Assembly: GCF_001667145.1 (NCBI RefSeq)
Contig: NZ_LZIF01000103.1
Span: 44,987 to 108,986 of the forward strand
Direction: 5' to 3'
Length of the DNA stretch: 64,000 nucleotides
Origin: Mycobacterium sp. 852002-51971_SCH5477799-a
GTDB taxonomy: Bacteria > Actinomycetota > Actinomycetes > Mycobacteriales > Mycobacteriaceae
Below are positions 9,874 to 18,430 of the stretch, piece after piece. The position numbers and the translations under genes were made by a program. How positions within the stretch are numbered: the first letter of the stretch is position 1; each line of letters starts with the position of its first letter. The notes below the pieces were generated by a model. It was not told where the DNA came from. It worked only from the letters and a program-made list of their open reading frames with translations, and ran no database searches.

Positions 9874-10914
9874 TCAGGGCTGCAGCTTCAGGGCTTCCTC
9901 GACAAACCGCATGGATTCGGCGCGGTCGGCGGCCAGCGGGTTCACCAACAGGGTGGTCACACCCGCGTCGGCAAAGGCGGCCATGCGTTCGGCGACGTAT
10001 TCGGCTGGGCCGATCAGCGACAAGCCGCGCACCAGCTCGTCGGGCACCGCGTCGATGGCCTCCCGCTTGCGGCCGGACAGGTACAGCTCCTGGATCCGGT
10101 CGGCGACCTCTCCGAACCCATACCGCGTCGCCAGGTTGTGGTAGAAATTGCGGCCTTTGGCGCCCATCCCGCCGATGTAGAGGCCCAGCTGCGGCTTGAC
10201 CCACGACAGCCGATCGTCGAGGTTGTCCCCGATGGCCAGCGACGCGTGCACCATCACGTCGAGCGGTCCGAGGGCGGGATCGCGCTTGGCGGCGCCGGCC
10301 GCCAGCGACTCGCCCCAGATCGAGGCGGCCTTGTCAGGCAGGTAGAAGACGGGCTGCCAGCCCTCGGCGATCTCGGCGGTGAGCTCGACATTCTTGGGGC
10401 CCAACGCGGCGATGCTGACCGGAATGCGTTCGCGCACCGGATGATTGATGAGTTGCAGCGATTTGCCCAGACCCGTTCCGCGATCCGCGGGCAACGGCAG
10501 TTGGTAGTGTTTGCCGTCGTATTGCACGCGTTCGCGGCGCCACACCTTGCGACAGATCTCGACGACCTCGCGGGTGCGGCCGATCGGGGCGTCGAACGGG
10601 ACGCCGTGGAATCCCTCGATCACCTGCGGCCCGGAGGTGCCGATGCCGAGGCGAAATCGTCCGTCGGACACGTAGTCCAGCCCCGCGGCGGTCATCGCGA
10701 GCAGCGACGGCGTGCGGATGTAGATGGGCAGCACCCCGGACGCCAACTCGACGGTGTTGGTCTTGGCGGCCAGGTAGCCCAATTGGCTGATGGCGTCGAA
10801 GGCGTACGCCTCGGCCACCACCACGACTTCGATGCCGGACTTTTCGAGTTCGACCACGCGGTCCACGGCCTCGTGAAAGCCACCCGAGTAGTTCAGGGCG
10901 ATCCCGATTCGCAT
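9874..10914 (-). CDS. LLM-class F420-dependent oxidoreductase
   Basis: A luciferase-like TIM-barrel oxidoreductase of 346 residues, of the type that in mycobacteria usually uses reduced coenzyme F420. It begins MRIGIALNYSGG, with RFRLGIGTSGPQVIEGFHG in the middle (residues of about 90-108) as in the Rv3520c-like subgroup. PVSIAALGPKNVELTAEIAEGW forms the family core. The ATG at 10914 was preferred over a GTG three codons upstream. The substrate is unknown. The SnoaL-like gene and an alpha/beta-fold gene follow upstream in the same direction. The stop faces that of the neighbour at 9869, only four bases away. Confidence 0.87.
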   Translation of the reverse strand: MRIGIALNYSGGFHEAVDRVVELEKSGIEVVVVAEAYAFDAISQLGYLAAKTNTVELASGVLPIYIRTPSLLAMTAAGLDYVSDGRFRLGIGTSGPQVIEGFHGVPFDAPIGRTREVVEICRKVWRRERVQYDGKHYQLPLPADRGTGLGKSLQLINHPVRERIPVSIAALGPKNVELTAEIAEGWQPVFYLPDKAASIWGESLAAGAAKRDPALGPLDVMVHASLAIGDNLDDRLSWVKPQLGLYIGGMGAKGRNFYHNLATRYGFGEVADRIQELYLSGRKREAIDAVPDELVRGLSLIGPAEYVAERMAAFADAGVTTLLVNPLAADRAESMRFVEEALKLQP

Positions 10915-10952
10915 CAATGACACTTACCACGCTGTAACGCGGGCCGGGATCC

Positions 10953-11303
10953 TCAGCCCGCAGAAGTGCCCGTCCAGTACTCCGCGAACCGTTGGCCGTC
11001 GGCGGCGAGGCGAAGGATGTCGTTGCCGGTGAACGAGACGGGACCGTCCGGACCGAGACCGGTGCCCACCCAGCGTCCGGCGACCAGGTCGCCGTCCGAC
11101 AGCGGACCGATTTCGATGGCAAAACTTAAGTCCGAGAACATGCTTCGCGTTTGCTCGATGATCTGCGCGAGCTCCAGGGGTCCGCACACGTCCCGGCCGG
11201 GCCAGTGGCCCACGAAGTCGTCGGTGACGATCTCGGCCGCGATGGGCCGGCCGTTCCACAGTTCGATGATCCAGCGGTCATAGAGCGCTTGCACGGTCGA
11301 CAT
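10953..11303 (-). CDS. SnoaL-like / NTF2-fold protein
   Basis: A 116-residue protein of the cone-shaped NTF2-like fold used by SnoaL-type cyclases and many small ligand-binding proteins. Recognisable parts are LYDRWIIELWNGRP at the start, the DFVGHWPGRDVCGP segment, and a C-terminal strand GNDILRLAADGQRFAEYW typical of the family. The ATG at 11303 was chosen over a GTG at 11312. It lies 38 bases upstream of the LLM oxidoreductase and is probably co-transcribed with it. Function is unproven: isomerase, hydrolase or binding protein are all possible. Confidence 0.75.
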   Translation of the reverse strand: MSTVQALYDRWIIELWNGRPIAAEIVTDDFVGHWPGRDVCGPLELAQIIEQTRSMFSDLSFAIEIGPLSDGDLVAGRWVGTGLGPDGPVSFTGNDILRLAADGQRFAEYWTGTSAG

Positions 11304-11334
11304 AGAGGTCACTTACCCAATCAGCCCTGCGGCC

Positions 11335-12174
11335 TCACTTCAGCAGCGCGACGACCTTCTCTTCCAGGGGAATAGCTTCGGCCTCGGGGTCGATCGCATC
11401 CGTGCCCGGCAGGTGCGCTTGCGGGTCGGCGAAATCGCGGTACTTCTTGTCGCCGCCCAGGGTGTAGAGCAGGTAACCGGTCAGCAGCGCCCGAACCGAC
11501 CGCTGGGTGCGGCGGTGCGCGCCACCCAGCCCCAGCACCTTCGTCAGTCGGCGGCCCTCGACGAGCCCACCGGGCTCGGCCTTGCTGACGATGCGCAGCG
11601 TCGCGGCGTCCCACGCCTCGGCCAGCGCCAACGCGTTGGAGTTCAGCGTCTTGGGATCGCCGGACGCGGTGAAGATCACCCCGGGAACCTTCAGCGTGGC
11701 GGCCGGCTGCTGGGCCGGCGGGCTGGTGACGCTGGGGAAAATCGCCGCGACCGCGGCGGGCTTGGCGGGCATCCCGGCCGCGGCGAACACCGCCGCCGAG
11801 CCGCCGAAGCCGTGACCGGCCACGCCGAGCTTGGCCGGGTGCACGCTGATCTTGCCGGGGCCCAGGCGCACGCCGGACACGATGTCCAGGGCGGTGCCGA
11901 GATCGAAGGCAAAGTTCAGCACCGAGGGAGCCAGGCCGCGCTGGGTGTCGGGAGCGCCGGCCACAATGCCCCACGACGCCAGATGCTCCAGCAAGTTCGA
12001 ATACCGGGCCGCGCCTGTGAGCCAGTCGTGGCCGAACGCCACACCGGGCAGATTCAGCCCCGCCTCGGGGGTGTAGACCACGCCCGGCAGGCCGGCGAAG
12101 GCCAGGTCACCACGCAAAACCCGATGGGGGCCACGGCGGCTGAGAGCTGCGACGAGTTTGCGGATGCGGGCCAC
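11335..12174 (-). CDS. Alpha/beta-hydrolase-fold protein without a nucleophile serine (Rv3438-like)
   Basis: A 279-residue protein starting at GTG with an alpha/beta-hydrolase or dienelactone-hydrolase layout: VVYTPEAGLNLPGVAFGHDWL, then the nucleophile elbow LGVAGHGFGGSAAVFAA near residue 125, and GVIFTASGDPKTL (the acid strand) later. The elbow reads G-H-G-F-G, so the expected serine of G-x-S-x-G is glycine. The protein is therefore either non-catalytic or uses another residue. A downstream GGAHRRT could hold the family histidine. By position and size it equals Rv3438 of M. tuberculosis, which lies opposite to its neighbours as here. Confidence 0.75.
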   Translation of the reverse strand: MARIRKLVAALSRRGPHRVLRGDLAFAGLPGVVYTPEAGLNLPGVAFGHDWLTGAARYSNLLEHLASWGIVAGAPDTQRGLAPSVLNFAFDLGTALDIVSGVRLGPGKISVHPAKLGVAGHGFGGSAAVFAAAGMPAKPAAVAAIFPSVTSPPAQQPAATLKVPGVIFTASGDPKTLNSNALALAEAWDAATLRIVSKAEPGGLVEGRRLTKVLGLGGAHRRTQRSVRALLTGYLLYTLGGDKKYRDFADPQAHLPGTDAIDPEAEAIPLEEKVVALLK

Positions 12175-12255
12175 GCGTTGACGTTAGCGCATCGCAATCG
12201 GGCGCCGGGTGAGAAGGAATGCCGCCCGCCAGCCCGGCCGAGGGGCGGGGCGTTT

Positions 12256-12453
12256 CTAGCCCCTGACCTCGATGACGCCCATCCGCCACAGCGCTGCGTA
12301 GAGCTGGTGCAGCGGAACCGATAACAGCCTGGTGGTCATCTCCATCAACGGGTTCCCGCAGTCTGCCGACGCCTGCGGGCGCGGCCTCGGCACCGGCCGA
12401 TGCGCCGGCGCCATGGGGGCGGCCACCAGATCGTCGTAGCGAACTGCGGTCAT
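12256..12453 (-). CDS. Small conserved-looking protein of unknown function
   Basis: A 65-residue protein. The ATG at 12453 follows a strong AGGAGG ribosome-binding site, which makes translation likely. It has a Pro/Arg-rich N-terminal half and a C-terminal helix LSVPLHQLYAALWRMGVIEV. There is no signal peptide, cysteine pair or known motif. It lies alone between the alpha/beta-fold gene and the DUF2510 gene. An upstream in-frame extension to 12537 is possible but lacks a good ribosome-binding site. Confidence 0.55.
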   Translation of the reverse strand: MTAVRYDDLVAAPMAPAHRPVPRPRPQASADCGNPLMEMTTRLLSVPLHQLYAALWRMGVIEVRG

Positions 12454-12651
12454 GATTGCCTCCTGATGGCGCCCGGCGGGCGGTCGCAGAAAGTTACGCA
12501 TCTCAATACGACCCGTTGCGCAATTTCCGGTTAACAACCATTGACGACTTCGGTATTTGCTAGTGATTCGAATGTTAGGGCGATGTTTCCCGTAAATATC
12601 GATGCGATCGGAAACGCTGCAAACACATCAGGTGAAATACATTTCCGCCGT

Positions 12652-13053
12652 TTATGGCGAATAAGTGAATGGGCTCTGCGGATGGGTCCACGACGTCCAC
12701 CTGGCGCCGTCCCAGTATCGCTGCCCGGGCCCTGAAGGGTCGCGATACCACCCCGGTGGCGGGCCGGCCGCCACGGGCGGCGCGGGAATGTGGCCGGCCG
12801 GCGGGGGCTGGCCGGCCAGCCTGCGTACCTGCCGGATGGCGGTCCAGTTGGAGATCAGCGCGGCCCAGTTCATCGCCAACAGCGACAACACGCTCCACCA
12901 ACCGGCCACCAAGTTGTGCGTTTGCGCGCTGCGGTACGCCCGTTCGCATTGCTCGAGAGTGCCGGTGAAGGTGTAGGTGCGCTGTTGAAACATGACGACC
13001 GCACCGATGTGCTCGGTGAGCCGCAGGGTGAACTGGCGGTAGGGGTAGGTCAC
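12652..13053 (-). CDS. Membrane protein with a C-terminal DUF2510 domain
   Basis: A 133-residue protein. Residues of about 50-68 (AGWWSVLSLLAMNWAALIS) form one membrane helix. The C-terminal 30 residues are a DUF2510 module with PPGWYRDPSGPGQRYWDGARW, a Trp-rich domain common in actinobacterial membrane proteins. It is transcribed away from glmS, with 83 bases between the starts. The role is unknown. The AT-richer 200 bases downstream (12454-12651) hold no gene. Confidence 0.72.
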   Translation of the reverse strand: MTYPYRQFTLRLTEHIGAVVMFQQRTYTFTGTLEQCERAYRSAQTHNLVAGWWSVLSLLAMNWAALISNWTAIRQVRRLAGQPPPAGHIPAPPVAAGPPPGWYRDPSGPGQRYWDGARWTSWTHPQSPFTYSP

Positions 13054-13136
13054 AGTGGGCCTTTCGCGCAGGTGGGCGGCCTAACCCTACCCGCGGAGTG
13101 CGGGGTTGGTGCGCCACCTGCACTACCCTGTTCAGA

Positions 13137-15011
13137 ATGTGCGGAATTGTCGGCTACGTCGGGCAGCAGCCCGCCTGTGAGGTCGTCATGTCCGCGCTGC
13201 GCCGGATGGAGTACCGCGGCTACGACTCGTCGGGCGTCGCCTTGGTAAACGGCGACGGCACGCTGACGGTCAGCCGTCGTGCCGGCCGGCTGGCCAACCT
13301 GGAAGAGGCGGTCGCCGAAATGCCGGCGTCGGCGCTGACCGGAACCACCGGCCTCGGCCACACCAGGTGGGCCACCCACGGCCGCCCCACCGACCGCAAC
13401 GCGCACCCGCATCGCGACGCCGCCGGCAAGATCGCGGTGGTCCACAACGGCATCATCGAGAACTACGCCAACCTCCGTCACGAGCTGGAGGCCCAGGGCG
13501 TGGAGTTCGCCAGCGACACCGACACCGAGGTGGCGGTGCATCTGGTGTCGCAGGCATACCGCCATGGCCCCACCGCAGGCGATTTCGGCGCGTCGGTGCT
13601 CGCGGTGCTGCGCCGCCTGGACGGCCACTTCACCTTGGTGTTCGCCAACGCTGAGGAGCCCGGCACCATCGTCGCCGCCCGCCGGTCCACCCCACTGGTG
13701 ATCGGCATCGGCGACGGCGAGATGTTCGTCGGCTCCGACGTGGCGGCTTTCATCCCGCACACCCGCAACGCCATCGAACTCGGGCAGGACCAGGCCGTGG
13801 TGATCACGGCCGACGGCTACCGGATCACCGATTTCGACGGCAACGACGACCTGGGACCCGGGGCGTACCGCGAGTTCCACATCGATTGGGACCTAGCCGC
13901 CGCCGAAAAGGGTGGCTACGAGTACTTCATGCTCAAGGAGATCGCCGAGCAGCCCACCGCCGTGGCCGACACCCTGCTGGGACACTTCGTCAACGGCCGG
14001 ATCGTGCTCGACGAACAGCGCCTTTCCGATCAGGAACTCCGTGAGATCGACAAGGTGTTCGTGGTGGCCTGCGGCACCGCGTATCACTCCGGCCTGCTGG
14101 CGAAGTACGCCATCGAGCACTGGACGCGGCTGCCGGTCGAGGTCGAGCTGGCCAGCGAATTCCGGTACCGCGACCCGGTTCTGGACCGCAGCACCCTGGT
14201 GGTCGCCATCTCGCAGTCCGGCGAGACCGCGGACACCCTTGAAGCGGTCCGGCACGCCAAGGAGCAGAAGGCCAAGGTCCTGGCGATCTGCAACACCAAC
14301 GGCTCGCAGATTCCCCGCGAGTGCGACGCCGTGCTCTACACCCGCGCCGGCCCGGAGATCGGAGTGGCCTCAACCAAGACGTTCCTGGCCCAGATCACCG
14401 CCAACTATCTGGTGGGGCTGGCACTGGCGCAGGCCCGGGGCACCAAGTACCCCGACGAGGTGCAGCGCGAATACCACGAACTGGAAGCAATGCCGGACCT
14501 CGTCGCGCGGGTCATCGCGACGATCAAGCCGGTGGCCGCCCTGGCCTACCAGTTCGCCCAGTCCCCGACGGTGCTGTTCCTGGGCCGCCACGTCGGCTAC
14601 CCGGTGGCGCTCGAAGGCGCGCTGAAACTGAAGGAATTGGCGTACATGCACGCCGAGGGCTTTGCCGCGGGCGAGCTCAAGCACGGCCCGATCGCGCTGA
14701 TCGAAGACGATCTGCCGGTCATCGTCATCATGCCGTCCCCTAAGGGGTCGGCCGTGTTGCACGCCAAGTTGTTGTCCAACATCCGCGAGATCCAGGCGCG
14801 CGGCGCGATCACCATCGTGATCGCCGAGGAAGGCGACGACACCGTGCGCCCCTACGCCGATCACCTGATCGAAATCCCCTCGGTGTCAACGCTTCTGCAG
14901 CCGCTGCTGTCGACCATCCCGCTGCAGGTGTTCGCCGCGTCGGTGGCCCAGGCCCGCGGCTACGACGTGGACAAGCCGCGAAACCTGGCCAAGTCCGTCA
15001 CCGTTGAATAG
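13137..15011 (+). CDS. glmS: Glutamine-fructose-6-phosphate aminotransferase (isomerising)
   Basis: Makes glucosamine-6-phosphate from fructose-6-phosphate and glutamine, the first committed step to UDP-GlcNAc. The 624 residues equal the mycobacterial enzyme. The chain begins MCGIVGYVG, giving the catalytic Cys after Met removal. An Ntn glutaminase domain follows (RRMEYRGYDSSG, GHTRWATHG). Two SIS sugar-isomerase domains come after it, with VVACGTAYHSG and SQSGETADTLEA in the first and the conserved end DVDKPRNLAKSVTVE. No glmS ribozyme was seen upstream, as expected for this group. It supplies the substrate of GlmM encoded 5 kb away. Confidence 0.96.
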   Translation: MCGIVGYVGQQPACEVVMSALRRMEYRGYDSSGVALVNGDGTLTVSRRAGRLANLEEAVAEMPASALTGTTGLGHTRWATHGRPTDRNAHPHRDAAGKIAVVHNGIIENYANLRHELEAQGVEFASDTDTEVAVHLVSQAYRHGPTAGDFGASVLAVLRRLDGHFTLVFANAEEPGTIVAARRSTPLVIGIGDGEMFVGSDVAAFIPHTRNAIELGQDQAVVITADGYRITDFDGNDDLGPGAYREFHIDWDLAAAEKGGYEYFMLKEIAEQPTAVADTLLGHFVNGRIVLDEQRLSDQELREIDKVFVVACGTAYHSGLLAKYAIEHWTRLPVEVELASEFRYRDPVLDRSTLVVAISQSGETADTLEAVRHAKEQKAKVLAICNTNGSQIPRECDAVLYTRAGPEIGVASTKTFLAQITANYLVGLALAQARGTKYPDEVQREYHELEAMPDLVARVIATIKPVAALAYQFAQSPTVLFLGRHVGYPVALEGALKLKELAYMHAEGFAAGELKHGPIALIEDDLPVIVIMPSPKGSAVLHAKLLSNIREIQARGAITIVIAEEGDDTVRPYADHLIEIPSVSTLLQPLLSTIPLQVFAASVAQARGYDVDKPRNLAKSVTVE

Positions 15012-15134
15012 GCGCGCATAGCTCGCGCCGCTTCTTCGCCCGTATCACCGGTGGACATCCGGCCGATCCATTACATTGCCCTGGGGCAGCATTTGCGGCA
15101 GGCGGGTTGGGTTGAAGTCCGTACGGGAGGAAGT

Positions 15135-16070
15135 ATGCGATCGGCCGGCACGAAATACGGCGTCGTAGGCCTCGTCGTCCTGATCCTCGCCGCATACGCG
15201 GTAGCGGTCGGGATGTACGCGCAAAGCGGAACTGGCCGGCGTCTTGATGTTGCCACTGCGACCGTCGACGGCGACAAGCCGTCGGCGACCATCAACGTAG
15301 AAGACATTCAGTCCAACAACAGCGTGCTTGCCGTCAATCTGGCGTTCAATCCCGGATCGGCGTTGCTGGACCCGAAAACCCACCACCTCAAGGACGATCT
15401 GAGCCTGCGCGTCAGGTCGGCCGCGATGCCTTCCCGGCATACCTGGACCAAGGGCATGCTTCCGGGCCTGATGGCCGTCCCGCTGACCATCGCCGGCCAG
15501 ATCGAGCGCTGGCCCTTCGATCAATATCGCTCGGGGCCGATCGAAGTCGAGATCTTCTACGGTCCTGACACCGACCGGGCACCCGACCATGTGCCGATCA
15601 CCTTCGTCGATCACCTTTCGGGGTGGCGGCTATCGGCCACCAGATCGCAGGCGGACGGTCCCTACCGACTGAACGTGCGGCGCTCGCTCAGCACCGCGGC
15701 GTTCGCGATCGTGATCCTCGGCGTGCTCATCACGATCGCCAGTCTGGCTCTGGTCGTGGCGATTCAGACGGCGCGCGACCGGCGGCCGTTTCAGCCACCC
15801 ATGACGACGTGGTACGCGGCCATGCTGTTCGCGGTCGTGCCACTGCGCAACGCGCTACCCGGCTCGCCGCCATTCGGCAGCTGGGTCGATATCACCGTCA
15901 TCATCTGGGTGCTGGTCGCGTTGGCGGTCTCGATGATTCTCTACATCGGCTGCTGGTGGAGGCATTTGCCGGTACCCGCCCCCGCGCCGGCGCCCACCGC
16001 TCCGGCACCGGATCCGGCCCCGGAACCGGATCCGGCGCCGGTGGATCGGGCCCCCACGCCGGCGAAGTAG
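15135..16070 (+). CDS. DUF4436-type membrane protein (Rv3435c-like)
   Basis: A 311-residue membrane protein with a GGGAGGA ribosome-binding site just before the ATG at 15135. Helix 1 is at about residues 10-28. A soluble outer domain of about 150 residues follows. Then come about three further helices (AFAIVILGVLITIASLALVVA; a segment around TTWYAAMLFAVVPL; VDITVIIWVLVALAVSMILY). A short Pro/Ala tail with Pro-Ala-Pro and Pro-Glu/Asp repeats ends the chain. The family is known in actinobacteria without an assigned function. The next membrane gene follows in the same direction. Confidence 0.75.
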   Translation: MRSAGTKYGVVGLVVLILAAYAVAVGMYAQSGTGRRLDVATATVDGDKPSATINVEDIQSNNSVLAVNLAFNPGSALLDPKTHHLKDDLSLRVRSAAMPSRHTWTKGMLPGLMAVPLTIAGQIERWPFDQYRSGPIEVEIFYGPDTDRAPDHVPITFVDHLSGWRLSATRSQADGPYRLNVRRSLSTAAFAIVILGVLITIASLALVVAIQTARDRRPFQPPMTTWYAAMLFAVVPLRNALPGSPPFGSWVDITVIIWVLVALAVSMILYIGCWWRHLPVPAPAPAPTAPAPDPAPEPDPAPVDRAPTPAK

Positions 16071-16139
16071 CCGGTCGCGGGCGGCGTGTTTGCCGCCGAA
16101 GTCGTCCGGCGCCCCGCCGCGCGTGCGAAGGTTGATGTC

Positions 16140-16856
16140 GTGGCTGGTCCATCGGTTCGCGAACGAGTGCGCAGCATGACGCTGGTGGTCTGGAATTTCG
16201 TCATCAGCGCCCCGTTGACCTACGGCTGGCTGTTGGTGCTCATGATCACGACCTTCATCCAGACCCATCTCACCGGCCGGGAGCTGCACTCCGTACTGCT
16301 GCACCGCTCCACCAACATTCACGAGTTGGGCAGCGACCCGCTCGGCGTCCTGTTCGCCAGCCTGCTGTGGATCGACGGCAAAAACTTCGAGCCCTACCTG
16401 CTGCTGTTCACTCTGTTTCTCGCGCCGGCCGAACACTGGCTCGGCCAGCTCCGCTGGCTCACTGTGGGATTGAGCTCACACATCCTTGCCACCTACATCA
16501 GCGAAGGCATCCTCTACTTCGCGATCGAGGACCACGAGGCCCCGCAACGGCTGGTGCACGCCCGCGACATCGGGGTCAGCTATTTCCTCGTCGGCGTGAT
16601 GGCCGTGCTGAGCTACCACATCGTCCGGCCGTGGCGCTGGGGATATCTCGGGGTGTTGTTCATCATCTTCGGTTTCCCGCTGATCACGATGGGCGGCGAA
16701 TTGAACTTCACCGCGATCGGGCACTTCACCTCGATCTTCATCGGCTTGTGCTTCTACCCGATGACTCGCACGCGCTCGAAACGCAGCAGCCCATTGAGTC
16801 CCGTGCGTCTGCGGGCCATGGCGCGCCGCAATGTGCCGCCGGAGCCCTCGGCCTGA
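16140..16856 (+). CDS. Polytopic membrane protein, rhomboid-like (Rv3434c-like)
   Basis: A protein of about 238 residues with around six membrane helices (for example LTYGWLLVLMITTFIQTHL, PYLLLFTLFLAPAEHWLG, ISYFLVGVMAVLSY-like and GYLGVLFIIFGFPLITM). Near the end, FTAIGHFTSIFIGLCF recalls the last helix of rhomboid-like proteins, but the catalytic Ser loop (GASG) is not visible, so protease activity is doubtful. The GTG at 16140 gives the length of Rv3434c. An earlier start at 16086 is possible. Function unknown. Confidence 0.65.
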   Translation: MAGPSVRERVRSMTLVVWNFVISAPLTYGWLLVLMITTFIQTHLTGRELHSVLLHRSTNIHELGSDPLGVLFASLLWIDGKNFEPYLLLFTLFLAPAEHWLGQLRWLTVGLSSHILATYISEGILYFAIEDHEAPQRLVHARDIGVSYFLVGVMAVLSYHIVRPWRWGYLGVLFIIFGFPLITMGGELNFTAIGHFTSIFIGLCFYPMTRTRSKRSSPLSPVRLRAMARRNVPPEPSA

Positions 16857-16982
16857 TGCCGGCACCGACCGGAGCCGAAAGACCTTGAGCACCAGTTCAT
16901 TCCGAGGTCACGCCGGCCGCCATGGGCGCCGGCGAACCGAGCGCGGCTGTCCCGCGCCGCGACGGCACGTAATCTGATTCCG

Positions 16983-18404
16983 ATGCGGCATTACTACTCC
17001 GTAGACGCGATCCGCCAGGCCGAGGCGCCATTGCTGGCCAGCCTGCCCGACGGTGCGCTGATGCGGCGCGCGGCGTATGGGCTGGCCACCGAGATCATCG
17101 GCGAATTGGACGCCCGCACCGGCGGGGTTACCGGGCGCCGTGTGTGCGCGGTCGTCGGCTCCGGAGACAACGGCGGTGACGCGCTGTGGGCGGCCACCTT
17201 TCTGCGCCGTCGCGGCGCGGCCGCCGACGCGATTCTGCTCAACCCCGAGCGCACCCACCGTAAAGGCCTGGCGGCATTTCGGCGGGCCGGCGGCTGCATC
17301 GTCGAAAGCGTCTCGACCACAACCGATTTCGTCATCGACGGCGTGGTGGGCATCTCCGGCTCCGGAGCGCTGCGACCCGCCGCGGCCGAGGTGTTCGCCG
17401 CCGTCGACGACGCGAGAATCCCGGTGATCGCCGTCGACATCCCCAGCGGCATCGACGCCGCGACCGGGGCGACCACCGGTCCCGCGGTGCACGCCTGCCT
17501 GACCGTCACCTTCGGTGGGCTCAAACCCGTGCACGCACTGGGCGACTGCGGACGGGTGAAGTTGATCGACATCGGACTCGATCTGCCCGACACCGACGTG
17601 CTGGGCTTCGAGGCCGACGACGTGGCGGCCCGCTGGCCGGTGCCCGGACCCCACGACGACAAGTACACCCAGGGCGTCACCGGTGTGATGGCCGGCTCGT
17701 CGACCTATCCGGGCGCCGCCGTGCTGTGCACCGGCGCCGCCGTCGCTGCGACCTCCGGCATGGTCCGCTACGCCGGCAGCGCGCACCGCGAGGTGCTCGC
17801 ACACTGGCCCGAGGTGATCGCGTCGCCCACCCTCGCGTCGGCCGGGCGGGTGCAGTCCTGGGTCGTCGGGCCGGGATTGGGCACAGACGACGTCGGCGCC
17901 GCGGCGCTGTGGTTCGCGCTGGAAACCGATCTGCCGGTGATCGTGGACGCCGACGGGCTGACGATCTTGGCGGCCCATCCCGAGCTGGTGGCCAACCGCA
18001 CCGCACCGACGGTGCTGACCCCGCACGCGGGTGAATTCGCCCGGCTGGCGGGTAACTCACCCGGTGATGACCGGGTGGGTGCGTGCCGCAAGCTGGCCGA
18101 CGCGTACGGCGCCACGGTGTTGCTCAAGGGCAACGTCACGGTCATCGCCGGTCCGGGCGGCCCCGTGTACCTCAATCCGGCCGGGCAGTCGTGGGCCTCC
18201 ACCGCCGGCTCCGGCGACGTGTTGTCCGGGATGATCGGCGCGCTGCTGGCGTCGGGGCTGCCGTCAGCCGAGGCGGCGGCAGCCGCGGCCTTCGTGCACG
18301 CGCGGGCGGCCGCCCTGTCGGCCGCTCACCCGGGCCCCGGCGAAGCGCCCACCTCGGCGTCGCGCATAGTGCCGCACATCCGAGCCGCCCTGGCCGCCAT
18401 ATAA
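16983..18404 (+). CDS. nnr: Bifunctional NAD(P)H-hydrate epimerase / dehydratase
   Basis: Repairs hydrated NADH and NADPH. The N-terminal half is a YjeF_N epimerase with CAVVGSGDNGGDALWAA near residue 55. The C-terminal half is an ADP-dependent dehydratase (carbohydrate-kinase fold) with VVGPGLGTD, PVIVDADGLTIL, VLTPHAGEFARL and WASTAGSGDVLSGMIGALL, which holds the catalytic Asp. The length of 473 residues matches the mycobacterial fusion (Rv3433c). gadB starts 26 bases downstream and is probably co-transcribed. Confidence 0.94.
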   Translation: MRHYYSVDAIRQAEAPLLASLPDGALMRRAAYGLATEIIGELDARTGGVTGRRVCAVVGSGDNGGDALWAATFLRRRGAAADAILLNPERTHRKGLAAFRRAGGCIVESVSTTTDFVIDGVVGISGSGALRPAAAEVFAAVDDARIPVIAVDIPSGIDAATGATTGPAVHACLTVTFGGLKPVHALGDCGRVKLIDIGLDLPDTDVLGFEADDVAARWPVPGPHDDKYTQGVTGVMAGSSTYPGAAVLCTGAAVAATSGMVRYAGSAHREVLAHWPEVIASPTLASAGRVQSWVVGPGLGTDDVGAAALWFALETDLPVIVDADGLTILAAHPELVANRTAPTVLTPHAGEFARLAGNSPGDDRVGACRKLADAYGATVLLKGNVTVIAGPGGPVYLNPAGQSWASTAGSGDVLSGMIGALLASGLPSAEAAAAAAFVHARAAALSAAHPGPGEAPTSASRIVPHIRAALAAI

Positions 18405-18430
18405 GAACAGACCTTGAGAAAGGATTCGTT

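Noticed and set aside
9583..10920. A 445-codon plus-strand frame over the LLM oxidoreductase
   Set aside because: It crosses the end of one real gene and runs antisense to another with strong family motifs.
11413..12324. A 303-codon frame on the plus strand opposite the alpha/beta-fold gene
   Set aside because: Composition is typical of an antisense frame, and the minus-strand protein has a clear fold and a relative in M. tuberculosis.
13080..13136. A glmS ribozyme or riboswitch before glmS
   Set aside because: Only 83 bases separate the divergent starts, and no ribozyme core was recognisable. The element is known mainly from Firmicutes.
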